IMG/VR virus record: IMGVR_UViG_3300003322_000571
Span: 1 to 64,000 of that record
DNA from: a virus
DNA: 64,000 nt
Direction: 5' to 3' (one strand)
Made by a program: the position numbers and the translations under genes
Part shown: positions 20,706 to 29,800 of the stretch, piece by piece
How positions within the stretch are numbered: position 1 is the first letter of the stretch
How the letters are laid out: the number at the start of each line of letters is the position of its first letter
The notes under the pieces: model-generated
What the model saw: the letters and a program-made list of their open reading frames with translations, nothing else
Told to the model about the DNA's origin: nothing
The model's database searches: none

Positions 20706-20711
20706 TAAATA
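20705..20711 (+). promoter_or_regulatory. T4-type late promoter element ATAAATA
   Basis: ATAAATA 19 bases before the start at 20730, preceding a run of likely head-associated genes. Confidence 0.6.
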
Positions 20712-20729
20712 CTCCATACGGAGAAAATT

Positions 20730-20957
20730 ATGCGCTTCCTGCGAGAACTACTTCAAGAAATTCATGACAAGCGTGGCGACAATGCCGATAACGCTGTTGA
20801 GGACATCGTCTGCGTTCCAGACGATGAAGCTGTTCCTGCAAACGGCACAAAGACTACTGATGTGCAATCTAAGAGGAAGGTTACCACTCAAGTCGACAGG
20901 GCTACAGACTCGTTGATTAAGACGTTGTGGTACTACAACGATGCAGATGCGAGTTAA
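20730..20957 (+). CDS. small protein, 75 aa, head-associated type
   Basis: MRFLRELLQEIHD: N-termini of this form (hydrophobic helix followed by L-x-E) recur in 21411 and 7391. The body is charged and low in structure. Late promoter directly upstream. In T4-like phages such small proteins are often carried in the prohead; inference only. Confidence 0.6.
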   Translation: MRFLRELLQEIHDKRGDNADNAVEDIVCVPDDEAVPANGTKTTDVQSKRKVTTQVDRATDSLIKTLWYYNDADAS

Positions 20958-20962
20958 TCAAT

Positions 20963-21409
20963 ATGGACGAACTACGTAAACAACTAAAAGAAACACTGGC
21001 CTCGGTGTTTGCCTTCTATCTCAAAGTGCACAATTGTCACTGGAATGTCGAAGGTCCTGAATTCTATGAATATCACAAGATGTTCCAGAAGATTTACGAG
21101 GATGTTTATGATTCTGTCGATGCGCTAGCAGAACACATTCGTACTGTTGGCACGTATGCTCCAGGTGGCCTTAAGCGTTATCAAGAATTGTCGTTGATTG
21201 ACGATGCAACAGAAGTAATGACATCATCTCAGATGATCGAAGTACTGATGCAGGACAACGGTGTGATCATCCAGTCGCTGAATGACGCATTCAAACAGGC
21301 GCAAAAGCAAAATCTCCAAGGGCTAATGAACTATCTAGCGGATCGAATCGATCAACACCAGAAATGGGGCTGGTTCCTCCGCGCGTCATCAAAGAAACGA
21401 GGCGAATAA
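20963..21409 (+). CDS. dps: Dps-family ferritin-like protein
   Basis: 148 aa. Ferroxidase signature HNCHWNVEGPEFYEYHKMFQKIYEDVYDSVD region (about residues 20-50) with the His, Asp and Glu ligands of Dps, then AEHIRTVG and the C-terminal four-helix remainder. Dps oxidises and stores iron and shields DNA. Start ATG 20963. A phage Dps could be packaged or protect DNA from oxidative damage; a BFD-like ferredoxin and an A-type Fe-S carrier are also encoded in the window. Confidence 0.92.
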   Translation: MDELRKQLKETLASVFAFYLKVHNCHWNVEGPEFYEYHKMFQKIYEDVYDSVDALAEHIRTVGTYAPGGLKRYQELSLIDDATEVMTSSQMIEVLMQDNGVIIQSLNDAFKQAQKQNLQGLMNYLADRIDQHQKWGWFLRASSKKRGE

Positions 21410-21410
21410 C

Positions 21411-21569
21411 ATGGAATTCCTAAAGCAATTGCTTGCCGAGAGCAAGGAAGAGAAAAAGAAGAAGGGCATCAAGTCTAAAGCAGCTGATGTCTATCACCGC
21501 GACTATATGAAGACGCGCAACAAGCCGTATCGTAAGTACGACGCTCAAGAGCGTTCAAAGGACGAATAA
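21411..21569 (+). CDS. small basic protein, 52 aa, head-associated type
   Basis: MEFLKQLLAESKEEKKKKG then a highly basic body. LLAE followed by S resembles a prohead protease site (L-x-E then small residue). Starts on the heels of Dps and its stop overlaps the next ATG (TAATG). Confidence 0.6.
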   Translation: MEFLKQLLAESKEEKKKKGIKSKAADVYHRDYMKTRNKPYRKYDAQERSKDE

Positions 21570-22363
21570 TGACATTCAAAAAAGTCTCTCGCCTCGATGA
21601 AGGTCCTCTTGACTTTGCTCGCGGATTCGGACGCGAAGGTGTTCGCCAAGTAAAGAATTCTGGAATTGGCCGTGCTGTAGGTAACATGGTTCAAGCGGGA
21701 CGTGATGCATCTGCAGAGGCTGATGCAAAGGCAGTCCAGACGCAATTGATTCAGTCTGTTCAACAGCTTGGTCAGCTCGTTGCAAAGTACAATCAGCTGA
21801 CAGGTCAAGTTCCCGACGAAGTACCGCAGGGTGATGATCTTCCTGACAACCCACGTCCTGCTGATAATGGTCAACAGCCACATCAGCAACAGAAAGACAA
21901 TGTCAAGATGGGTGTTCCAGATGCTTTCCGCACCACGCAGAAGCCTAAAGGTCGTATCGGTCAGCACGGATTTGAATACACGTTTGACTCATACCTTCGT
22001 CAAGTGTATGGCACAGAAGAACAACTCGACGAAGGATTCTGGGATTTCTTGAAGGGTGCAGGTAAAGAAGGTGCTCGCGCAGGTGTTGAAAAGATTAAGA
22101 CGGCGTTGAACCCTGAGAAGTCAACTCTTGCTAAGATGTACCGTGCTGGCCGTCAAGCATCACATGATGGAAATGTCCGTAACATTCAAGCAAAGATGCA
22201 GCAGGTCGCGGCACAGATTGCTGCACTAGCAGAGAAGGTTCCTCAGAAGGAAGCTGCGATCCGTAGTGCAATTGCACAAGTGCCACAACCCCTACAACGT
22301 GCTACGATGTACTTTATTCGTCAAGCGATTGAAAGCAATGGACGTCAAGATCCAACTGTGTAA
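21569..22363 (+). CDS. internal head/scaffold-type protein with duplicated halves
   Basis: 264 aa. Two related halves each open with an L-D-E-G motif: RLDEGPLDFARGFGREGV near residue 8 and QLDEGFWDFLKGAGKEGAR near residue 153. Each is followed by an AGR-A-S helix and a long Gln-rich helix. LxE followed by G/A is the cleavage consensus of the T4 prohead protease gp21, so each half may be released as an internal head protein. A Q/N/P-rich linker joins the halves. Confidence 0.65.
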   Translation: MTFKKVSRLDEGPLDFARGFGREGVRQVKNSGIGRAVGNMVQAGRDASAEADAKAVQTQLIQSVQQLGQLVAKYNQLTGQVPDEVPQGDDLPDNPRPADNGQQPHQQQKDNVKMGVPDAFRTTQKPKGRIGQHGFEYTFDSYLRQVYGTEEQLDEGFWDFLKGAGKEGARAGVEKIKTALNPEKSTLAKMYRAGRQASHDGNVRNIQAKMQQVAAQIAALAEKVPQKEAAIRSAIAQVPQPLQRATMYFIRQAIESNGRQDPTV

Positions 22364-22391
22364 TTGTTGACTTATTTCTCTTACCTAATTA

Positions 22392-22425
22392 AGCTCCAGT
22401 ACCTAAAAATACTGGAGCTTTTTTA
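22392..22425 (+). terminator. rho-independent terminator
   Basis: AGCTCCAGTA, loop of 8, TACTGGAGCT, TTTTTT; ends three bases before the next start. Confidence 0.9.
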
Positions 22426-22427
22426 TT

Positions 22428-22736
22428 ATGGTCTGGAAGCTGTTCCTCGACGACGAGCGTTACCCATCTCAAGAAGGTTGGTTCATTGCACGGAGTTCAC
22501 AAGAAGCAATTGAACTGGTTGAGAAAATTGGAATGCCGTGCGAGATCGCTTTCGATCATGACCTTGGCGGTGACGATACGTCGATCAAGTTTATCTGGTG
22601 GGTAATTGATCAACATTACGACAACGGATTGGAGATTGGTGATCTCCAATATTCGATTCATTCACAGAATCCGATCGGCGCTGCCAACATCAAAGGTTTG
22701 ATGGAGGGGTTCCTCAACGATATCCGGAGTAACTAA
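22428..22736 (+). CDS. cyclic-phosphate processing receiver-domain (cREC) protein
   Basis: 102 aa. LFLDDERYP at the N-terminus, ARSSQEAIELV, and FDHDLGGDDTSIKF are the signature of the small receiver-like family linked by comparative genomics to processing of RNA cyclic phosphates. Likely works with the HAD and 2H-type proteins on RNA ends. Overlaps the next gene by one base. Confidence 0.8.
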   Translation: MVWKLFLDDERYPSQEGWFIARSSQEAIELVEKIGMPCEIAFDHDLGGDDTSIKFIWWVIDQHYDNGLEIGDLQYSIHSQNPIGAANIKGLMEGFLNDIRSN

Positions 22737-22951
22737 TGGAACTAAAGGTACGAGCAATTGTCCGTGTTAAGCGAGCAAACGTCGAGTTTGCTCCAGGACT
22801 TGGAATTGGTGTCCTTGCAACACAAGAGTTCAAAGTTCAAGTGCCGTTGGGTCGAACTGTGACCGATCACAGAGTTTCAGCTTGCATTCATGATGTTGGA
22901 CAAGCATTGCTTGACGATAGTGTAGAAGTAATCTACGAGGAAGTGAAATGA
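22736..22951 (+). CDS. hypothetical protein, 71 aa
   Basis: Beta-rich small protein between the cREC and CCA-enzyme genes, overlapping the latter by four bases. Unrecognised. Confidence 0.6.
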   Translation: MELKVRAIVRVKRANVEFAPGLGIGVLATQEFKVQVPLGRTVTDHRVSACIHDVGQALLDDSVEVIYEEVK

Positions 22952-24021
22952 AAATCTACCTTGTCGGCGGTGCAGTTCGCGATATCCTTCTTGGTCTTGA
23001 GCCGAAGGATCGTGACTACGTCGTTGTTGGTGCAACTCCTGAAGATATGCTCGCTAAGGGCTTTTCGAAAGTTGGTGCATCGTTTCCTGTGTTCCTTCAT
23101 CCTGAAACTGGTGAAGAGTACGCTCTTGCACGTACCGAACGGAAGACGGGCGTTGGTTACAACGGGTTTGACGTGACGTTCGATACGTCTATCACTCTGG
23201 AAGATGACCTTCGTCGTCGTGATCTGACGATCAATTCAATGGCAATGGACCTCGAAACGAACGAGATCATTGATCCGTTCGGTGGTCAAAGTGATCTCAA
23301 GCGAAAGATCCTCCGTCATACAAGTGAAGCGTTTGCTGAGGATCCGGTTCGTGTTCTTCGTACTGCTCGGTTCGCAGCTCGGTACGGGTTTGATGTGTCA
23401 GAAACGACACTGGAGCTGATGGAACAGGTCGCTCCAGAACTTGACCATGTTCCTGCGGAACGAATCTTCGCCGAGTTCCAGAAGGGCTTGATGGAGAAAG
23501 CTCCGTACAGGATGCTTGGTGTACTGGTACAGTGCTACGCTGACAACGTTAAGTCGGTTGAACCATTTCTTCGTGGTGATCATGATCTGTGGCAACGTCT
23601 GCACCTTGTTCGAGATGATACGCCGTTGCATGTTCGGTTTGCTCTGATCGCTCGTCGCTTCCACCCGGAAGATTACGAAGCGTGCAAGATTCCTACAGAC
23701 CTTGCACGAGTGGCGAAAGCAGTTCAGTCGCACTTCTATCAATGGAAGGGACTTCGTACTTGCTCTGATGAACGGTTCGTTAAGATGTGTGACAGATACC
23801 GTGCTTTCAGCAACCCGGACTTCTTCCAGCAAGTGCTCGATGTATTTGAATTCATTGAACATCCGTACGCGATCAAAGGTGTATGGCGTGAACCTATCAA
23901 CGAACGTCTGGCGTTGGCAACGAGCATCGATGCTGCAACAATTGTTGCTAGTCTGCCGATTAAAGACGGCAAGTTGATTCAGGCGAAGATTCACGAAGCA
24001 CGTCTTGCCGCAATGAAGTAA
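22948..24021 (+). CDS. cca: CCA tRNA nucleotidyltransferase
   Basis: 357 aa. Class II Pol-beta-type motifs: [13 protein letters not shown] at the start, RDYVVVGA with the catalytic aspartates, [14 protein letters not shown] (about 88-101), the [18 protein letters not shown] block (about 128-145). The enzyme adds CCA to tRNA 3' ends. Most tRNA genes in the window do not encode CCA, so the phage enzyme would complete them independently of the host. Overlaps the upstream gene by four bases. Confidence 0.95.
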   Translation: MKIYLVGGAVRDILLGLEPKDRDYVVVGATPEDMLAKGFSKVGASFPVFLHPETGEEYALARTERKTGVGYNGFDVTFDTSITLEDDLRRRDLTINSMAMDLETNEIIDPFGGQSDLKRKILRHTSEAFAEDPVRVLRTARFAARYGFDVSETTLELMEQVAPELDHVPAERIFAEFQKGLMEKAPYRMLGVLVQCYADNVKSVEPFLRGDHDLWQRLHLVRDDTPLHVRFALIARRFHPEDYEACKIPTDLARVAKAVQSHFYQWKGLRTCSDERFVKMCDRYRAFSNPDFFQQVLDVFEFIEHPYAIKGVWREPINERLALATSIDAATIVASLPIKDGKLIQAKIHEARLAAMK

Positions 24022-24043
24022 CAGACTATTCTGGTCTGACATA

Positions 24044-24077
24044 AAGGGCGCAGGTAAATACTGCGCCCTTTTCTTTT
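24044..24077 (+). terminator. rho-independent terminator
   Basis: AAGGGCGCAG, loop of 7, CTGCGCCCTT, TTCTTTT. Confidence 0.9.
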
Positions 24078-24084
24078 GCTCAAA

Positions 24085-24405
24085 ATGATCAACGTAACAC
24101 AACCAGCTCGCCAACAAATCTTGAAATCCTTAGCTAAGCGTGGCAAAGGACTTGGAATTCGTATTGGAATCAAAACGACGGGATGTTCAGGCTTGTCATA
24201 CGTGCTTGAATACGCAGATCAAATCAACGATGACGACTACATCGTCATGTATGACGGTTTTGGGATTTTTGTAGATCGAAAACACACGGTGTACGTCAAA
24301 GAAATGACGATTGACTATGTTTGTAAGGGATTGAATGAAGGGTTTGAGTTCATTAATCCTTTAGAGAAAAGTCGCTGCGGTTGTGGAGAGTCTTTCCGCG
24401 TGTGA
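24085..24405 (+). CDS. A-type Fe-S cluster carrier (IscA/ErpA-like)
   Basis: 106 aa. Three conserved cysteines: TTGCSGLSY (about residue 36) and the C-terminal RCGCGESF. This is the HesB/IscA signature. It may transfer Fe-S clusters to phage enzymes. Start ATG 24085 is chosen over the upstream in-frame TTG. Confidence 0.9.
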   Translation: MINVTQPARQQILKSLAKRGKGLGIRIGIKTTGCSGLSYVLEYADQINDDDYIVMYDGFGIFVDRKHTVYVKEMTIDYVCKGLNEGFEFINPLEKSRCGCGESFRV

Positions 24406-24430
24406 CGTCAGTGTAAACCAGTGCAGTTCC

Positions 24431-24437
24431 ATAAATA
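24431..24437 (+). promoter_or_regulatory. T4-type late promoter element ATAAATA
   Basis: ATAAATA 32 bases before the 24469 start and at the head of tail-fibre array I. Confidence 0.6.
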
Positions 24438-24468
24438 TGTACACTAATGTTTGTACAAAGGAATTGCG

Positions 24469-24714
24469 ATGCCTACACTGGATTATCAATTTGACACGGG
24501 CCAAACGGTCTACAACATCGACCCGGATGACGGCATTCGTGATGCTGTTGTGAAGAAGATCGAGGCGACGATTCAGTACGGGAGTACTGCGTTGCAATAC
24601 ACGATTGCGTTCAAAAAGACTGCAGAAGGATTTGCTACAGTCGACGAATCGACACTATTCCCAACTGCTGAATCTGCTTGGGAAGCATACAGGGCCAAGT
24701 ACTTGGATAACTAA
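24469..24714 (+). CDS. small protein, 81 aa, at head of tail-fibre array
   Basis: MPTLDYQFDTGQTVYNIDPDDG, then ending SAWEAYRAKYL; resembles small virion accessory proteins (KOW/SH3-like look) found beside tail genes. Late promoter upstream. Two bases from the next gene. Confidence 0.6.
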   Translation: MPTLDYQFDTGQTVYNIDPDDGIRDAVVKKIEATIQYGSTALQYTIAFKKTAEGFATVDESTLFPTAESAWEAYRAKYLDN

Positions 24715-24716
24715 TC

Positions 24717-25226
24717 ATGGCAGCAGCTAATCAAGTCATTCGCGTAAAGCGTTCGACGGTACCTGGTCGTGTACCGTCTGTAGGTGACTTGCTGACCGGT
24801 GAAATTGCTATCAACCTTCCTGATGGAAAGATGTATTTCCTGAAGGACAACGGTACACCTCAAGTAGTTGAAGTATCAACATCGGGTGGTTCCGGGGGTT
24901 CGTCTGTTTATACAGAGTTCCAACAGAACTTTGCTTTTTCTTCTGCTGGCATCATTTCACTTGCCGCAATCCCTGCGAACAAAGTTGTAGTTGAAGTGAC
25001 CGTAACGGTGTTAACACCGTTTGATGGTACACCAACTTTGTCTGTAGGCGATAGCGTAAATCAATCATCACTCGTAGCAACCAACGAAAATAATCTAGCT
25101 GTTGCTGCAACATTCGCATTGCATCCGAACGTTTCATACTCGTCTGCTGACGTAGCTAACATCTACTTTACACAAGGTGGAGCTACGCAAGGAACGGGAT
25201 TTGTGACGATCAAAATGCAACAGTAA
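24717..25226 (+). CDS. tail fibre/virion surface protein, 169 aa
   Basis: N-terminus VIRVKRSTVPGRVPSVGDLLTGEIAINLPDGKMYF is the tail-fibre attachment type, with GEIAINxxDGKxYF seen again at 26894. A Gly/Ser linker (GGSGGSS) leads to a small beta domain. Probably a short fibre or fibre accessory protein. Confidence 0.75.
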   Translation: MAAANQVIRVKRSTVPGRVPSVGDLLTGEIAINLPDGKMYFLKDNGTPQVVEVSTSGGSGGSSVYTEFQQNFAFSSAGIISLAAIPANKVVVEVTVTVLTPFDGTPTLSVGDSVNQSSLVATNENNLAVAATFALHPNVSYSSADVANIYFTQGGATQGTGFVTIKMQQ

Positions 25227-25227
25227 C

Positions 25228-25234
25228 CTAAATA
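25228..25234 (+). promoter_or_regulatory. late promoter-like element CTAAATA
   Basis: CTAAATA between stop 25226 and start 25260. Variant of the ATAAATA element. Confidence 0.45.
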
Positions 25235-25259
25235 TCTTGGGTAAAAAATTGGAGGCCTT

Positions 25260-26189
25260 ATGAGCATGTTTTCCGATCTGTTGGGTACAATTAAGCAGTC
25301 GTTTGCGGTCGGTATCCGCGGCGTGCTGCTTAAGAACAAGAGTGGTACTTCTGCTGGCAGTGAAGTATTGCAAGTCCGTAATGCAACTGATGCAGCATTT
25401 GCTGCTGTTGAAGTTGGTGACGTAACTGCAAATGCGGTTGGCGCTGCTTCTGTTAGCACAACCGGTGGTGTTACCGTTGGCAACGCCCTGACCGTTTCTG
25501 CTGGCGGTGCTAACGTCACCGGTGCTGGTACGTTCTCTGGCGCATTGCAGGGTACAGGTGTAACTGCTACAACTGGTAACATCACAGCAACTGCAGGTAA
25601 CATTTCAGCGACAGCTGGTTCCGTTGCTGCAGGTACGACTGTTACAGCTGGTACTAACCTCGTTGCTACAAGCAGCGTTGTTGTTGGTTCAGGTGCTAAC
25701 CAAGCGACTTTGTCTGCTCCAGCTTCGGGCGGTGCAACAACGTTGACGTTGCCAGTTGGTGGTGGTGCGAGCGGTTATGTTTTGTCGACAAACGGCGCTG
25801 GTGTATTGTCTTGGGTTGACCCAGGTTCTCCTACAACGAATGCAGCACGTTGGACGGCAGCTTCAACGACAATTGCTTTCAACAGTGGTGCTACGGTTGC
25901 AGGTGACGCAATTCCTTCCGGCTCTGTGATCGACAACGTTCAAGTGATTATTGATACACCGTTTGATGCAACAGGTGCAGCTTTGTCGGTAGGTATTACA
26001 GGTACACCTACAAAGTATATGGCTACGACAGACAGTGCTTTGAACTTTGCCGCAGCAACGGTGTTTGCAGTTCATCCAGGACTGCCGGCTGAAGGTTCTG
26101 CAACAGCAGTATCGATCGCCTTCACGGCAGGTACAGGTGGTACAGCAGGTTCTGCGCGAGTAATTGTAACGTACGCAGCTCCTCTCTAA
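25260..26189 (+). CDS. tail fibre protein, 309 aa
   Basis: Low-complexity Gly/Ala/Thr/Val repeats (GNITATAGNISATAGS; GTTVTAGTNLV) of beta-helical fibre type in residues 60-150, then LPVGGGASGYVLSTNGAGVLSWV, a typical fibre repeat, and a C-terminal beta domain of about 110 residues resembling the tip domain of the 24717 protein (VxIDTPFDATGAALSVG). GGAGGCCTT precedes the ATG. Confidence 0.8.
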   Translation: MSMFSDLLGTIKQSFAVGIRGVLLKNKSGTSAGSEVLQVRNATDAAFAAVEVGDVTANAVGAASVSTTGGVTVGNALTVSAGGANVTGAGTFSGALQGTGVTATTGNITATAGNISATAGSVAAGTTVTAGTNLVATSSVVVGSGANQATLSAPASGGATTLTLPVGGGASGYVLSTNGAGVLSWVDPGSPTTNAARWTAASTTIAFNSGATVAGDAIPSGSVIDNVQVIIDTPFDATGAALSVGITGTPTKYMATTDSALNFAAATVFAVHPGLPAEGSATAVSIAFTAGTGGTAGSARVIVTYAAPL

Positions 26190-26210
26190 TCGTTATTCGC
26201 TTAGATAACA

Positions 26211-26234
26211 AACCTCGCTTCGGCGAGGTTTTTC
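26211..26234 (+). terminator. rho-independent terminator
   Basis: AACCTCGC, short loop, GCGAGGTT, TTTCG. Confidence 0.85.
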
Positions 26235-26243
26235 GTTTGGTCG

Positions 26244-26250
26244 ATAAATA
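26244..26250 (+). promoter_or_regulatory. T4-type late promoter element ATAAATA
   Basis: ATAAATA 30 bases before the start at 26280. Confidence 0.6.
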
Positions 26251-26279
26251 TTGCCATCACCTTAAATGGAGTTAAAACA

Positions 26280-26750
26280 ATGGCTGTTCCAGCATACATT
26301 ACTAATGAACACGTTTTCTACAGTGACGTGACAACTGAGGCAGCATTGCTTCTCGATGGTTCACCGCAGTGGCTGTTGCCATGGCAATCTCTCGTCGATC
26401 AGCGCTCTCAAGACGACCTCGATGTACTTGTTCAAGCAAACGGTGGTTCTCTCCCTTTGTCGGATGTCAATATTGCTAAGACGACGATCCTTGATAATGG
26501 CCAATCGTGGTACGATACATATATCGGCGCTACGAAGTATGTTGTATTGGCTGACCTATTCACATACGCCGTATTCCACAACCCATATTCAAGCGGCGGT
26601 GGAGGCGGGGGTGGTAGTTATGTATTGCCACCAGCGACACAATCAGTACTCGGCGGTGTAAGTGTTCCAGCTGATGGTGGGCTTGTTGTCGACGGATCCG
26701 GCGCAATTGCGGTAGATCCAAACGGTAGTGTGGACGGCGGCGACTTCTGA
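26280..26750 (+). CDS. virion structural protein, 156 aa, probable tail
   Basis: An N-terminal domain of about 105 residues without known motifs is joined by a glycine run (GGGGGGGSY) to a short fibre-like segment (VLGGVSVPADGGLVVDGSG). Late promoter and terminators on both sides make a single-gene late unit within the fibre array. Confidence 0.65.
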   Translation: MAVPAYITNEHVFYSDVTTEAALLLDGSPQWLLPWQSLVDQRSQDDLDVLVQANGGSLPLSDVNIAKTTILDNGQSWYDTYIGATKYVVLADLFTYAVFHNPYSSGGGGGGGSYVLPPATQSVLGGVSVPADGGLVVDGSGAIAVDPNGSVDGGDF

Positions 26751-26789
26751 AATTTGTGACTTGAGATAACGAAAAGTTATCAACCTACA

Positions 26790-26823
26790 AAAGGCCCTGG
26801 AAAATCTTCAGGGCCTTTGTTTT
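26790..26823 (+). terminator. rho-independent terminator
   Basis: AAAGGCCCTG, loop of 9, CAGGGCCTTT, GTTTTT. Confidence 0.9.
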
Positions 26824-26849
26824 TAGCATTGTTTGTCAAGGGAAAGACA

Positions 26850-26856
26850 GTAAATA
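26850..26856 (+). promoter_or_regulatory. late promoter-like element GTAAATA
   Basis: GTAAATA 38 bases before the large fibre gene. Confidence 0.5.
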
Positions 26857-26893
26857 TAGACATGTAACGTCTGACGACAAAGGTACACGAATT

Positions 26894-29800
26894 ATGTCAC
26901 AAACAATCAAGATCAAGCGTTCCTCTGACCCAGGTAAGGTTCCTGCTTCATCGGAACTCGAACTTGGCGAATTGGCCATTAACACTTATGACGGTAAAAT
27001 CTTCTTCAAGAGGGATGATGGCACTGAAAGTATCGTCAACGTAACTGGCGAAACAGGCAATACTGGTCAACCAGCTGGTTCCTTGTACAACATTCAGATG
27101 AATGGTGGTGGTAATTCCTTCGCTGCTATTCCTAACGGCACTGACGGTTATATCCTGACGGCTCATGGCAATGCTACTCCAACATGGGAACCAGCACCTG
27201 CCACGGGCGTTACATCGGTTGCTGTTTCCGGTGGTACAACAGGTCTGACAACATCTGGTGGTCCAATTACTGGCGCTGGTACAATCACACTTGGTGGCAC
27301 ACTTGCTATTGCTAACGGTGGTACAGGTGCTACAACGGCAGGTGCTGCTCTGACAGCATTGTTGCCTTCACAAACGGGTAACAACGGTCGTGTCCTCTCC
27401 ACGGACGGCACAACGGCTTCTTGGATTGCTCCTCCTGCAGCAGGCGTGACATCTGTGCAGGCTTCGGGCGGTACGACCGGCATGACATTCTCAGGCGGTC
27501 CAATCACGTCGTCAGGTACATTGACGATGGCTGGTACTTTGGCAATCGCTAATGGTGGTACAGGTGCAACGACAGCTGCTAACGCCATCAATGCTCTCGT
27601 CCCTTCACAGACAGGTAACAGTGGTCGTTATTTGACGACAAACGGTACAGTTGTTTCGTGGTCGGCAGCTGCTCCTGGTACAGTTACATCGGTTCAAGGT
27701 TCAGGTGGCACAACAGGTCTGACGTTCTCCGGCGGTCCAATTACTACTACCGGTACGTTGACACTTGGTGGCACGTTGGCTGTTGCTAACGGTGGTACTG
27801 GTTCGACAACGCAATCGGGTGCTATTAACAATCTGTTGCCAGCACAATCTGGTCAAGGTGGTAAGGTTCTTACGACTGATGGTTCTGCTGTATCATGGAC
27901 GACTGCATCTGCTGGAACGGTCACGTCTGTTGCTATTGATCCAAGCACAACGGGTCTGACTTTTGCTGGTGGCCCAATTACTTCGTCTGGTACATTCACA
28001 GTTGGTGGTACGCTTGCTGTTGCTAACGGCGGTACAGGTGCTACAACTGCCAACAGTGCTTTGAATGCCCTCTTGCCTTCGCAGACGGGTAACTCTGGCC
28101 GCGTGTTGTCTACAAACGGTACTGACGCTTCTTGGATTGCTGCAGCTACGGGTACAGTTACATCGGTCGCTGTTTCCGGTGGTACAACTGGTTTGACGAC
28201 TTCCGGTGGTCCAGTCACAACTTCCGGTACAATCACTCTTGCAGGTACTCTTGCCTTGGCAAACGGTGGTACAGGTGCAACGACACAAGCTGGCGCTGCT
28301 AACGCTGTATTGCCATCACAGACGGGTAACTCCGGTCGCTACTTGACAACAAACGGCACGAACGTTTCTTGGTCAGCTGCTGCACCAGGCACTGTTACGT
28401 CTGTTCAGGCATCTGGCGGTACGACGGGATTGACATTTAGCGGTGGTCCAGTTACGACATCTGGTACGTTGACGCTGTCGGGTACATTGGCACTCGCTAA
28501 TGGTGGTACAGGTGCTACAACGCAAGCTGGTGCAGCTAACGCTGTTCTGCCATCTCAATCGACTTTCGCTGGTCAATTCTTGACGACTGACGGCACGAAC
28601 GTGTCGTGGGCAATGCCTTCGGCATCTGCCACATCGTTGAATGGTATCGGTACGACACCACGTAGTGCTACAACGGCTGGTGTATATGCTGGTATTGATG
28701 GCGGTTCCGATCCGATCGTTACATTGTCTAACCCTGCTGCAGGTGTTGACGGCGGCGTGTTCCAGATGTATGTTATCGATAACGGTTCGTTGAACCTCGG
28801 TTTCTCGAACGATGCATACAACCAAACGAACTTCTTGACGGTTACGCGTCCTGCAGCAAGCAGCACTGCATCGAACATCACGTTCGCAGCAACTGCAATG
28901 CAGATCAACGCTCCTGTAACTGCAACGTCGTTCTCTGGTGTTGGCACGAACTTGACAGCGTTGAACGCTTCGAACGTCAGCTCCGGTACGCTCGCTATCG
29001 CCAACGGCGGTACAGGTCAGACGACGGCATCTGGTGCAATCAACGCTCTGGTTCCATCGCAAACGGGTAACTCTGGTCGTGTTCTCGGTACGAACGGTAC
29101 AGCAGTATCTTGGGTTGCTGCATCGGCAGGTACGGTAACTTCGGTTGCAGCATCTGGCGGTACAACTGGTTTGACGTTCAGCGGTTCGCCAATCACAACG
29201 TCGGGTACTTTGACATTGTCGGGTACTTTGGCTTTGGCAAATGGTGGTACAGGTGCTACAACGCAGGCGGGTGCAGCTAACGCTGTATTGCCATCGCAGA
29301 CAAGCGCTGCTGGTCAGTTCTTGACAACGAACGGTACAAACGTATCGTGGGCAACTGTTTCTGCTACAACGTTGGGCGCGACAGGTATTTCGCCACGCGC
29401 TGCTAGCGGTTCGACGTCTGGTATCTACGCTGGTATTGACACGGCTCCTAACAACGACCCAACGTTCACGATGGTGAGCGGTGATGCTACAACTGGTAAC
29501 AAGGTTTCTCAGTTGTATATCGTTGACAGCGGTCAAATCAACTGGGGCTTCTGCGCTGATAACTTCAGCGGTCAAACAAACTTCTTGACGGTTGGCCGTT
29601 CGTCGGGTACGAACAACGCAAGCACGATCACGTTGACAAGCACAGCGTTCCAAGTTAACGCTGCGTTGACAGCAACGTCGTTGGCTGGTTCTGGTACAGG
29701 TATCACGGCACTGAGTGCTTCGAACATCTCTACTGGTGTTATCCAGGATCCATTGCGATTGGCAACGACGGGTACACCAAGCTCGTCGACGTATCTGCGT

